Both the position numbers and the translations under genes were made by a program. Shown here piece after piece: positions 6,272 through 13,612 of a stretch of 13,811 bases of DNA (position 1 is its first letter; each line of letters opens with the position of its first letter). This DNA comes from Terriglobales bacterium (lineage in GTDB: Bacteria; Acidobacteriota; Terriglobia; Terriglobales; Acidobacteriaceae). The notes beneath the pieces were generated by a model. It made no database searches and was not told the DNA's origin. It saw only the letters and a list, made by a program, of their open reading frames with translations. Where the stretch lies: positions 1 through 13,811 of the forward strand of contig JAFAWN010000095.1 in NCBI GenBank assembly GCA_019241735.1, in the 5' to 3' direction.

Positions 6272-8914
6272 TTATTTGGTTTTGGGCCGGAAGTTAGGAT
6301 CGGACAGCAGACCTTTTAACGCGGGGTCGGTTTGCAGCGAGTTCAGCGAATACCCCTTATCCAAACTTTTTTCAACGTATTGAATGGCTTGAGCCCGGTC
6401 TCCTAAAGTTTCGAACGTTTCGCCGACGTTTTCGAGAACATCGGGATCGTCGGGGGCAAGGGCGAGGGCGGTTTGGACCCGGGGCAGGGCTCGGTCACGC
6501 AGTTTCTTTTCTGCGTAGAGAAGCGCGAGACGGGATAATGCTGCGGCATCCCGTGGATTCGATTGCACTGCCTGCTCGAGCAGAGGCTGCTCCCGCTCGC
6601 GGGCGGCGGCCGCCTTTGTGGGGTCATTGAGGCCTTCGTAAGCTACCACCAGATTGGCCCAGACAATGAAATCCTTGTCATTGAACTGAAGCGCCCTCTG
6701 GGTCGCCACTGCTGCCTCGGCGTAGCGTTGCTGGGACTCATACAGAAATCCGAGGTTGGCATAGGCGCCATAGCTGGGGCTCAGTTCAATAGATTTCTTG
6801 AGGGCGGTCTCAGCTTGGGGGAACTTTTTGGGATCTCCGGAATCGAGATAGGCTGCGGCGAGATTCGAGTAGGCGATGGCGTTGTCAGGGGTTAACCGGA
6901 TGGCGTGCTGAAGTTGAGCGGCGGCGGCGTCATATTTTCCCTGGCGATCGTAGAAATTTCCGAGACTGTTATATCCATCCCAATAATCCGGGCGGAGGGC
7001 AATGGCTTTCTGAAAGGCAAGCTCAGCGTCGGTGGGGCGGCCGGCGTGCTCATAAGAAGAGGCCATCCCAGTGAGCGCGTCGGCGTTGCGAGGGTCGAGT
7101 TCAAGGGCGCGCTGGAATTCAGCCACCGCGAGGTCGTTTTTTCCGGTGGAGTCGTGGATGCGCCCGAGCGTGACGTAGACGCTCGGCAGGCGCTCGTTTA
7201 AGGCTGCGGCTCTGGCGCCATTGGCGAGGGCCTGCTCGTTCCATTTAGGGTTTTTGTCTGCCTGGTATTTCAGCCGGTAGGCCTCACCCAACCCAGCGTA
7301 CCCGAGCGCAAATTGGGAATCGGTGTTGACGGCGGAGGTCAATGCGGCAATCGCCTGTTCAAGATTGCCGGGCTTGTCATAGCGCTGCATATAACCGAGC
7401 GCCTTCAGGTAAGACTCGTAGGCTGCCGGAGCCGCCGAGCCTTCGGCAGCATGCAGCGCCAGGGCAGGCACCTCAACGTGCATAAGACGCGCCAGTCCCG
7501 AAACTGCCTGGTCTTGTAAAGCGGCAAAGTCTCCGGAGCGGTCGGTTAAAGAAAGTGAACCTTCCTGGCGAACGTCTTTGGTGCGAATCAGGTTGACTGT
7601 CAAGTGGACGCCGGAACTGTCGCGTTGCAAGCTGCCTTTGACTACCAGGGTCGCTCCGAACTCGCGCAACGCGCCTTCTGGATCGGTGACTTTCCGCCGG
7701 CGGACCTCGCTTGCCGGTACTACCCACAGCGATTGCTGTCCAGCATCCAGATCCGATAGCTTGCTGGTGACGCTATCCATCAGACCTTCCGACACTGCCT
7801 CATTCGCAGGATCGTTGCCGATGTTATCGAATGGAAGCACCGCAATGTGTTTTTCGCTGCCGGCGCCCGATAAAGCGTTGGCGATTTTCTGCCGGAAACT
7901 GGGAACCAGGAAGGAAATTGCGGCGAGCGCCAAAACCGCTGCGGCGAGAATGAACCCCCAGCGTCCCGTACGGTCGATGCCGGTGGGCAGGTTACGGCCT
8001 GAGTTCGATGCATGTTCGAACAGAACTTTGAGATCTCGAGAGGATACCCGGACGTCACGGCTCGATGCAGAACTCCGTGACGGCTCCGCCGCCGGCTGGC
8101 AGGCTTCGAGGTCCGCGTGCATCTCTTTGCAGTATCCATAGCGGTGCGAACGGTCTTTTGCCAGTGCACGGCAAACGATGCCCGCAAGATCTGCTGGCAG
8201 GCCCTCGATCGGCGGAGGCTGCTCCAGAATGGCGAGCAGGACCGCGGAAATATTATCCCGCTGAAAGGGCTGGCGTCCGCTCAGCATTTCAGCCAGAACC
8301 ACCCCCAGCGACCAAATGTCAGTGCGCCGATCGAGCGGTTCGTTTCGGACCTGCTCCGGCGACATGTAGGCCAGCGTGCCCGCCGGCCCCGCGCTCAGGG
8401 TGGTGCTCGCGCTACCGGCCACGCGGGCGAGGCCAAAATCAACGATCTTGGCTACGTTCTGCCGGGTAACGATGACATTAGAAGGCTTGATGTCACGGTG
8501 AATAATATTGCGCTCGTGGGCCTCGCCCAGTCCCCGGGCCAACTGCATTCCGATATCAATCGCCGCCCTCGGACTAAGCGGCCCTTTGCGGATCATCTCC
8601 GTTAAAGTGAGGCCCTCGTAGTAGGCCATCACAATAAACATCTGGCCGTCCCGGGTCTCTTCCAGGCCGTGAATTACCCCGATGTTGGGATGGTCGAGGG
8701 AAGAAGCGGACCGTGCTTCGTGAAAAAAGCGCTCCTTGTCATTTTCTTCAAGATTCAAATCGTGGGGCAGGAACTTCAGCGCAACCGTGCGCTCGAGCTT
8801 GAGGTCGAGCGCCTTATAGACGATACCCATCCCGCCACGGCCAATCATGCCGAGGATCTTGTAATCACCAATCGTTTCGTCTATGGCAAAGGGTCGCGTG
8901 GAGGATGGCGCCAC
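6272..8914 (-). CDS. Membrane Ser/Thr protein kinase with TolB-like and TPR sensor region
   Basis: This is a Hanks-type kinase of 880 residues. The cytoplasmic kinase domain (about 17-270) has every catalytic landmark: glycine loop GRGGMG (25-30), Lys47 in VALK, HRDIKPSN (139-146), DFG (159-161) and SPE (185-187). It should therefore be active. A single membrane helix (about 319-338) follows a Ser/Arg-rich linker. The C-terminal part, probably periplasmic, opens with a TolB-N/FlgO-like domain (about 355-480, starting HIAVLPFDNIG), the kind also joined to adenylate cyclases and CadC-type regulators. About eight or nine TPR-like units follow (about 495-850), for example AVAEFQRALELDPRNADAL and AELAFQKAIALRPDYWDGY. 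The start is GTG with AAGGAG at 8919-8924, 4 nt away; no in-frame ATG lies before the glycine loop. It heads a likely operon with the beta-sandwich gene. The signal and substrates are unknown; TPRs usually bind proteins or peptides. Confidence 0.93.
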   Translation of the reverse strand: MAPSSTRPFAIDETIGDYKILGMIGRGGMGIVYKALDLKLERTVALKFLPHDLNLEENDKERFFHEARSASSLDHPNIGVIHGLEETRDGQMFIVMAYYEGLTLTEMIRKGPLSPRAAIDIGMQLARGLGEAHERNIIHRDIKPSNVIVTRQNVAKIVDFGLARVAGSASTTLSAGPAGTLAYMSPEQVRNEPLDRRTDIWSLGVVLAEMLSGRQPFQRDNISAVLLAILEQPPPIEGLPADLAGIVCRALAKDRSHRYGYCKEMHADLEACQPAAEPSRSSASSRDVRVSSRDLKVLFEHASNSGRNLPTGIDRTGRWGFILAAAVLALAAISFLVPSFRQKIANALSGAGSEKHIAVLPFDNIGNDPANEAVSEGLMDSVTSKLSDLDAGQQSLWVVPASEVRRRKVTDPEGALREFGATLVVKGSLQRDSSGVHLTVNLIRTKDVRQEGSLSLTDRSGDFAALQDQAVSGLARLMHVEVPALALHAAEGSAAPAAYESYLKALGYMQRYDKPGNLEQAIAALTSAVNTDSQFALGYAGLGEAYRLKYQADKNPKWNEQALANGARAAALNERLPSVYVTLGRIHDSTGKNDLAVAEFQRALELDPRNADALTGMASSYEHAGRPTDAELAFQKAIALRPDYWDGYNSLGNFYDRQGKYDAAAAQLQHAIRLTPDNAIAYSNLAAAYLDSGDPKKFPQAETALKKSIELSPSYGAYANLGFLYESQQRYAEAAVATQRALQFNDKDFIVWANLVVAYEGLNDPTKAAAAREREQPLLEQAVQSNPRDAAALSRLALLYAEKKLRDRALPRVQTALALAPDDPDVLENVGETFETLGDRAQAIQYVEKSLDKGYSLNSLQTDPALKGLLSDPNFRPKTK

Positions 8915-8933
8915 AAGACTCCTTAAAGTAAGC

Positions 8934-8967
8934 GGCTTCCTGCCGAAGCCTTAGTACGCAGGCAGGA
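8934..8967 (-). promoter_or_regulatory. Two mutually exclusive hairpins in the kinase leader
   Basis: Hairpin A pairs 8945-8950 with 8934-8939 (GGCTTC/GAAGCC, 5-nt loop). Hairpin B pairs 8961-8967 with 8938-8944 (TCCTGCC/GGCAGGA). They share bases 8938-8939, and B uses the loop of A, so they cannot form together. Hairpin A ends 9 nt before the Shine-Dalgarno at 8919-8924. A translational switch is possible. Neither is followed by a U-run, so neither looks like an intrinsic terminator. Confidence 0.3.
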
Positions 8968-9002
8968 TGGCTGACCTATGTGTAGAAAATGGCCGATGCG
9001 GA

Positions 9003-9031
9003 ATCATACTGCCGGCCACCAGTGGTTGCAA
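9003..9031 (-). promoter_or_regulatory. Sigma70-type promoter of the kinase operon
   Basis: On the - strand, TTGCAA (9026-9031) is followed by exactly 17 nt and then TATGAT (9003-9008). This matches the consensus at 4 of 6 and 5 of 6 positions. Transcription would start near 8996, giving a leader of about 82 nt that contains the two hairpins. It gives the kinase operon its own promoter, separate from the upstream BNR gene. Function is inferred from sequence only. Confidence 0.5.
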
Positions 9032-9088
9032 TGCCCAGGTTAAAGGAGCGCTGGCGGCAATCCCATAAAGCGAAAAACCGTCCATATT

Positions 9089-10792
9089 TTATTGCATTGA
9101 GTTCACGACCACGTCAGGGTTACCTCGACTCCCCATGATTTGAAACGAGCCGATGAAACCGGGATAGGTCCCGGTGAAGTCGCTGGTTAGCACGTCATAA
9201 TCACCCATGTAGCTCTGAGGCATGAACAGATCAATGCCGTGCGTGGGGGCAAACGGTGCAGCGGCGAGTCTTGTGTTGCTCCAACTCGAGCCTTGATTTA
9301 GAGATTCACCGCAATACCGCCGGATCGCGAAATTCTCGTTGTCATCGCGGCGATCGTACCAGCAAGCTGCCACTTTTCCGGTCTTGTCAACGGCGACGGT
9401 GGATTGATAATGATCATGTCCGCTGCCAACACGCGGCTGCGTGTCGGCGTTCACTTTGACCGGAGCAAATCCCCAAGTATTTCCACCATCGGTGGAGGAG
9501 CGCAGCAGAATGTCGTCGTATGCGTAGCTGCCATCGGTCCCCAGTGCATCGGGGACAATCTTATTGCGACCATCCGCCCACGTGATGTAGAGGGTGCCAT
9601 TGGAAGCGGTAGGGGAGCGGTCAACCGCCATGGCCATGTCATGCAGATCTTTAAATTCCCCCTGGAGGTAGAGGCTGTCGCCGCCCGGGGTCACATTTGC
9701 CTCGACCGTCACCATTCGGGACAAGCCTTTTCCCGGAACCATGCTTCGCATCTGAATTTGCCGCGGGCCAACGGGAAAATTGGCGCCAAAATTGATCCAG
9801 GAAATGTAGAGGGTCCCTTGAGAACTCACTGCAAGCTGTGACCCTTGAATCGTGATTGATCCGCAAACTTCAAACACAACATGCGGCGCAGACCACGTCT
9901 CTCCACCATTATTTGAGGTGACGAACTCGATGGCGGTTCTAACCTGCGCTCCGCAAAACGCGCTACTGAAAGAAGAATCGAAATCGGTGTAGGAGACGTA
10001 CATCCGGCCTGGCTTGCTCGGATCCTGGGCTGACCACGGCTTTTCTAACAAATGGGTGGCGTCTTTCGACACCGCCGGCACCGGATCTCCCCAAGTCCTG
10101 CCGCCATCCGTAGATTTATTGACGGCTACCGCGGAGAAGAAATTTCCGCCGCTGTCGGTGTAGTCAAAAATCTGTGAATAGAAGAACGTGCTTGCATCCG
10201 TGCAAGTCACAACCGGATCTCCACCAAGGTAGTTCCCATTGCCAGATCCGGGGTTCATCGGACCGGCATCGGTGAAGCTGGCGCCACCGTTATTCGAATA
10301 GGAAACGCCGCTGAAGGCCTCGCCGCCCGATCCTGTCAGGAATAGCGGCGTTTCAAAAATGCTGCCGGAATCGTTGTATCCAACGACCACACTGTTGCCA
10401 CAGCGCGCCACGGCGCTTGTGTTTTGGGTGAAGCCGCCGAAGGAGGAATAAGCAACGTCATTGAACGGATTACTGACTGCGACTATCCCTGCGGGCGCGG
10501 CCACCACAGAACCGGCCACGCCGTTTGCCTTACGGACTGTTGCGAAAGAAGGGTCGGTTAAACGCATGTACCGGGCGTGCCAAATCTCAGCCAGGTGAAC
10601 CAGTCTGGCGTGACCATTAAGCAGTTGCTGATGCCTGGAGTCGAACCTGGCATAACTTGCCTTCGCGCTTTGCAGAGTCTGATCCACGGCCGCCAGTTTC
10701 TCGGCGGAGATTTGCGCCCATCCGGCCGCGGTAAAAAATCCGATGATTGTGAAAAGGAGGGCCAGAAATCTTTGAGTTTGTCCTTCGCTCAT
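9089..10792 (-). CDS. Secreted BNR/Asp-box beta-propeller protein (sialidase-like)
   Basis: This 567-residue exported protein has a signal peptide (hydrophobic residues about 9-24, cleavage likely after GWA or WAQ near 27). A charged, probably helical segment (about 28-80) precedes the propeller. Asp-box-like motifs of the SxDxGxxW type occur at about 166-173, 227-234 (STDGGRTW), 293-300 (SNNGGETW), 433-440 (STDGGNTW) and 497-504. The usual sialidase FRIP motif is not visible near the N-terminus, so a sialic-acid-cleaving activity should not be assumed. WADGR (about 405-409) and WYDRR (about 478-482) are further repeated blade motifs. Six cysteines (131, 197, 280, 310, 477, 494) could form disulfides outside the cytoplasm. 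The start is set by GGGAG at 10801-10805, 8 nt before the ATG. It sits between two kinase genes on the same strand, with 158 and 174 bp gaps, so it may be its own transcript. It could be a carbohydrate-active enzyme, a binding protein or a scaffold. Confidence 0.87.
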   Translation of the reverse strand: MSEGQTQRFLALLFTIIGFFTAAGWAQISAEKLAAVDQTLQSAKASYARFDSRHQQLLNGHARLVHLAEIWHARYMRLTDPSFATVRKANGVAGSVVAAPAGIVAVSNPFNDVAYSSFGGFTQNTSAVARCGNSVVVGYNDSGSIFETPLFLTGSGGEAFSGVSYSNNGGASFTDAGPMNPGSGNGNYLGGDPVVTCTDASTFFYSQIFDYTDSGGNFFSAVAVNKSTDGGRTWGDPVPAVSKDATHLLEKPWSAQDPSKPGRMYVSYTDFDSSFSSAFCGAQVRTAIEFVTSNNGGETWSAPHVVFEVCGSITIQGSQLAVSSQGTLYISWINFGANFPVGPRQIQMRSMVPGKGLSRMVTVEANVTPGGDSLYLQGEFKDLHDMAMAVDRSPTASNGTLYITWADGRNKIVPDALGTDGSYAYDDILLRSSTDGGNTWGFAPVKVNADTQPRVGSGHDHYQSTVAVDKTGKVAACWYDRRDDNENFAIRRYCGESLNQGSSWSNTRLAAAPFAPTHGIDLFMPQSYMGDYDVLTSDFTGTYPGFIGSFQIMGSRGNPDVVVNSMQ

Positions 10793-10815
10793 CTGTTCAT
10801 CTCCCGCATCAAGGC

Positions 10816-10830
10816 TAACTGCAACAGTTA
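10816..10830. repeat. Perfect inverted repeat TAACTG-CAA-CAGTTA
   Basis: Perfect 6-bp arms around a 3-bp centre lie 24-38 nt upstream of the BNR gene start. A TATACT (10856-10861, - strand) upstream could be its -10 box, though I see no good -35. The repeat would then lie in the 5' leader, as an operator or a small hairpin just before the ribosome binding site. Confidence 0.3.
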
Positions 10831-10873
10831 ACGTCAGGGCCCCAGTAAGAGGATAAGTATAGTGCGACAGTAA

Positions 10874-10886
10874 CTGAGAACCTCAG
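10874..10886. repeat. Small hairpin CTGAG-AAC-CTCAG
   Basis: A 5-bp stem with a 3-nt loop lies in the 158-bp gap after the stop of the PD40 kinase gene, 65 nt downstream of it. It may help end that transcript or may be chance. No U-run follows on the - strand. Confidence 0.2.
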
Positions 10887-10950
10887 CAAGAAACTGACTA
10901 GCCCGTCTGGCTGGCAAGAGGCTTTCGAATGGCGGGAGGAGCTAGGCGGG

Positions 10951-13533
10951 CTATTTCAGCCCGGTAACTACATAAGCTTCCGACAGCACTTTGTCGTACA
11001 CGTAGGCGTACGCAGTCCCATCGATCGAAAATTGAAAGTCTCCCGCTCCGCCCTGTCCCGCAGTAGCTTCAGTTCCAAAAGTTCTCCAGAATTCCATTTT
11101 CCCGGTTGCAATGTTGACTTTGTACAGTTTCGTGGTGGTTTCACCGCGGCCGGTAGAGGACACATAGACATACGATCCGTCCGGCGACCAGCCATCAACG
11201 TAGTACGCGGAATCGAGATTCGGTATAGGCCGAAAGCCGCTTCCATCGAGCGGCCAGACCCCCCATTTTACGTCCGGCCCAAGAACTGCGGCACTACGGC
11301 CATCAGGCGACAAACGAATTCCGGCGATCCCTTCCGGGGTAATGGGCTTGGAGCTGCCGGTGGTGATATCAATCAGGTAGTCGCGGGCGCCGTGACCGGC
11401 CTCGATTCCGGAGGCCAGCAGGGTCTTGCCATCGGGAAGCCAGCGTTCAGCGTTGTAACTGACGGCGTCATGCGTTAGCTGTCTCTGCTCTCCCGCTCCG
11501 GTTGGAACTAGCATAAGCGCTCCGCCTTTTGCTGGTTTTGTGGTCACCCATTTCTTGTCCGGCGAGATTGCTCCCGCTACTCCCTCGCCGACCCGTACCG
11601 GGGGCGAACCGTCAGTATCGCGGACGAAGACGGTATAGTTCGGCCCGCCGCCATTCCCCTCCTCTTCGAAGAGGATCTTGCGCCCATCGCGGCTGATGTC
11701 ACGCACAATGGACCATCCGAACCAGCCCAGTTCCCGCTCTTCCTTAGCTCCGGGAGCCATTCCTCTTATTCCAATGCGCTCCTGATGCGTGATCATTAAG
11801 GCAACGCCGTTGCGAAGGTCCTGAAGCCACATGCCTCCCGGGACGTTCGTAATCGCGCGAACCTTACCCGAGAGCGAAACCGAGTTCGGATTTGTCGAGG
11901 CGCCGTTCATGGCGGATGTAAACCAGATTTCATCGCCGGACGGTGACCAGAGAATACCTTCGATCGTTTCCCATCCCGATGAAAGCTTTTTTTCTTTTCC
12001 GTTTCCATCCGCGGCTATAACAGCCACCGATCCTTCATCGTCGCCGCCAGTGTTTTCGTGGTCGGCGAAGGCCACCCACTTGGCGTCCGGAGAAAGCTTC
12101 GGGTGGCTTATCCAGTTGATGCTGTCAAACAAGACTTTGCCAATCGGATATTCCAGCCGCCAGTGGTTGTTTTCCGGTATGTAGCGGACCACCGCCATGC
12201 TTCCGCCGTCGGACGCCCAATCGGCATCCTGAACGTTTTCCAGGACTTCCCTTGGCGTTCCCCCACTCAATGGAACCCGGGCCAGGGTACCCACGCGGGC
12301 ATATCCCGGCAAATACCTTGTGTTGAGCCGCACCGCAAGTTCGCCCGCCTTTGATATGGAGAGTAACTCTGCGCCTTTTAGCCCCAGTTCACGTGCGCCA
12401 GGATCATCGGCGCGCGACAGGTAAAGCTGCCCCTCGCTTCCGTCCCAGGCCGCGCTGTATGCAATACCTCCATCAGGGGTGAAGCGCGCATTGCCAATAG
12501 CCCCAGTGCGAAACGTAATCTGCTGGTAAACCGCTAACGCCGCGTGCTCCCGGCTCTTGCCCAGCCACCAGCCGGCACCCAGCAATAACAATGAAAGTGC
12601 GATAGCGCCCAAAACTGCTTGCCAGTGCCAGCTCCGGCCAGGTTGCGCGGCTTCAGCCGGGATCGCTCTTGCGGCGGTTCCAGAAAGACCCGACATATGC
12701 TCAAGATCAAAGGCAATGTCGCTGGCAGAATGGAATCGCGATTCCGGATTCTTTTCCAGGCAATGCTGCACAATCCGTTCCAGTGCGGGAGAGACATTGC
12801 GTCCGGTTTCGCTAAAGTCCGCGGGTTCTTCCTTGAGGATAGAGCTCATGGTGTCGGCGGGCGTGTCTCCATGGAAGGCGCGCTTGCCGGAGAGCATTTC
12901 GTACAGGATCGCTCCAAAGCTGAAAATGTCGGAGCGCGCATCCACCGCAAGTCCACGAACCTGCTCGGGAGACATATATCCCGCCGTCCCCAGTACGAGG
13001 CCAGCCTCAGTACCGTGCGTCACGGTAACTGAACTATGGTCGCTTGAGTCCAGCTGAGTAAGCTTGGCCAGTCCGAAGTCGAGAATTTTCACCCGGCCAT
13101 CTCTTGTAACAAACAGATTTTCCGGTTTGAGGTCCCGGTGGACAATCTCTTTCTCATGAGCTGCGGCCAAACCGTGCGCAATCTGGAGCGCATAATCGAG
13201 GGCCTTTCGCGCAGGCAGTGGGCCACTGCGAAGCCGCTCGCGTAACGTTTCTCCGTCCAGCAGCTCGGAGACCACGTAAGGCGAGCCGCCACTGGTGCCG
13301 ATATCGAATACGGCGAGGATGTTGGGATGGTTCAACGCCGCGGTGGCGAGGGCTTCCTGCTCGAAACGGCGGAGCCGCTCGGGGTCAGCGGAAAGCGCTT
13401 GCGGCAAGACTTTAATCGCCACATCGCGTTTGAGGCGTGCATCACGGGCGCGATACACCTCTCCCATGCCGCCAGAGCCGAGCAGGTCAACAATTTCGTA
13501 GGGTCCAATTTTCGTGCCAGAGGTTAAGGACAT
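10951..13533 (-). CDS. Membrane Ser/Thr protein kinase with C-terminal PD40 propeller
   Basis: This is a second Hanks-type kinase, 860 residues from the preferred ATG. The kinase domain (about 8-275) keeps GSGGMGEV (19-26), Lys41 in VAIK, HRDLKPEN (132-139), DFG (152-154) and SPE (188-190), so it should be active. One membrane helix lies at about 303-325. The remainder, probably periplasmic, carries about ten WD40-like PD40 repeats, recognisable by SPDG-type turns, for example LSPDAKWVAF, WSPSGDEIWF, LPDGKTLLAS, LSPDGRSAAV and WSPDGSYVYV. They would build one or two beta-propellers, known in this family as sensor or docking modules. The frame can also start at a TTG at 13545, but that codon overlaps a TATAAT box. 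The N-terminus MSLTSGTKIGPYEI is typical for these kinases. No Shine-Dalgarno precedes either start. The gene lies 79 bp after a TonB-dependent receptor gene on the same strand. Ligand and substrates are unknown. Confidence 0.93.
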   Translation of the reverse strand: MSLTSGTKIGPYEIVDLLGSGGMGEVYRARDARLKRDVAIKVLPQALSADPERLRRFEQEALATAALNHPNILAVFDIGTSGGSPYVVSELLDGETLRERLRSGPLPARKALDYALQIAHGLAAAHEKEIVHRDLKPENLFVTRDGRVKILDFGLAKLTQLDSSDHSSVTVTHGTEAGLVLGTAGYMSPEQVRGLAVDARSDIFSFGAILYEMLSGKRAFHGDTPADTMSSILKEEPADFSETGRNVSPALERIVQHCLEKNPESRFHSASDIAFDLEHMSGLSGTAARAIPAEAAQPGRSWHWQAVLGAIALSLLLLGAGWWLGKSREHAALAVYQQITFRTGAIGNARFTPDGGIAYSAAWDGSEGQLYLSRADDPGARELGLKGAELLSISKAGELAVRLNTRYLPGYARVGTLARVPLSGGTPREVLENVQDADWASDGGSMAVVRYIPENNHWRLEYPIGKVLFDSINWISHPKLSPDAKWVAFADHENTGGDDEGSVAVIAADGNGKEKKLSSGWETIEGILWSPSGDEIWFTSAMNGASTNPNSVSLSGKVRAITNVPGGMWLQDLRNGVALMITHQERIGIRGMAPGAKEERELGWFGWSIVRDISRDGRKILFEEEGNGGGPNYTVFVRDTDGSPPVRVGEGVAGAISPDKKWVTTKPAKGGALMLVPTGAGEQRQLTHDAVSYNAERWLPDGKTLLASGIEAGHGARDYLIDITTGSSKPITPEGIAGIRLSPDGRSAAVLGPDVKWGVWPLDGSGFRPIPNLDSAYYVDGWSPDGSYVYVSSTGRGETTTKLYKVNIATGKMEFWRTFGTEATAGQGGAGDFQFSIDGTAYAYVYDKVLSEAYVVTGLK

Positions 13534-13544
13534 TAGTGGGCGCA

Positions 13545-13572
13545 ATTATAGACGATGCCGACCGGGGGGAAA
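13545..13572 (-). promoter_or_regulatory. Promoter with perfect TATAAT, probably giving a leaderless mRNA
   Basis: On the - strand, TATAAT occupies 13545-13550 and the kinase ATG (13533) begins 11 nt after it. A start about 7 nt downstream of the box would leave only a few bases before the ATG, and there is no Shine-Dalgarno. The -35 is weak: TTTCCC at 13567-13572 with a 16-nt spacer matches 3 of 6. Leaderless initiation is an inference from this geometry. Confidence 0.5.
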
Positions 13573-13612
13573 GGCGTCATTGTTAGCTCGGCTGGCGCGC
13601 GGGCGAAAAAAC

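Noticed and set aside
7578..8141. 187-codon open frame on the + strand inside the TPR kinase gene
   Set aside because: Antisense to an intact kinase and TolB-like coding region; composition is low-complexity and no domain or start signal is seen.
9089..10792. Confident naming as an exo-alpha-sialidase (nanH)
   Set aside because: Asp-boxes alone do not show the activity, they occur in many propeller proteins, and no FRIP motif was seen.
10793..10950. Intrinsic terminator after the PD40 kinase gene
   Set aside because: The hairpins present are short and no U-run follows them on the - strand.
12557..13057. 166-codon + strand frame inside the PD40 kinase gene
   Set aside because: Antisense shadow of the conserved kinase domain, without recognisable motifs.
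13534..13545. TTG at 13545 as start of the PD40 kinase
   Set aside because: It overlaps the last base of the TATAAT box and would precede the expected transcript start; the ATG at 13533 gives the typical family N-terminus.
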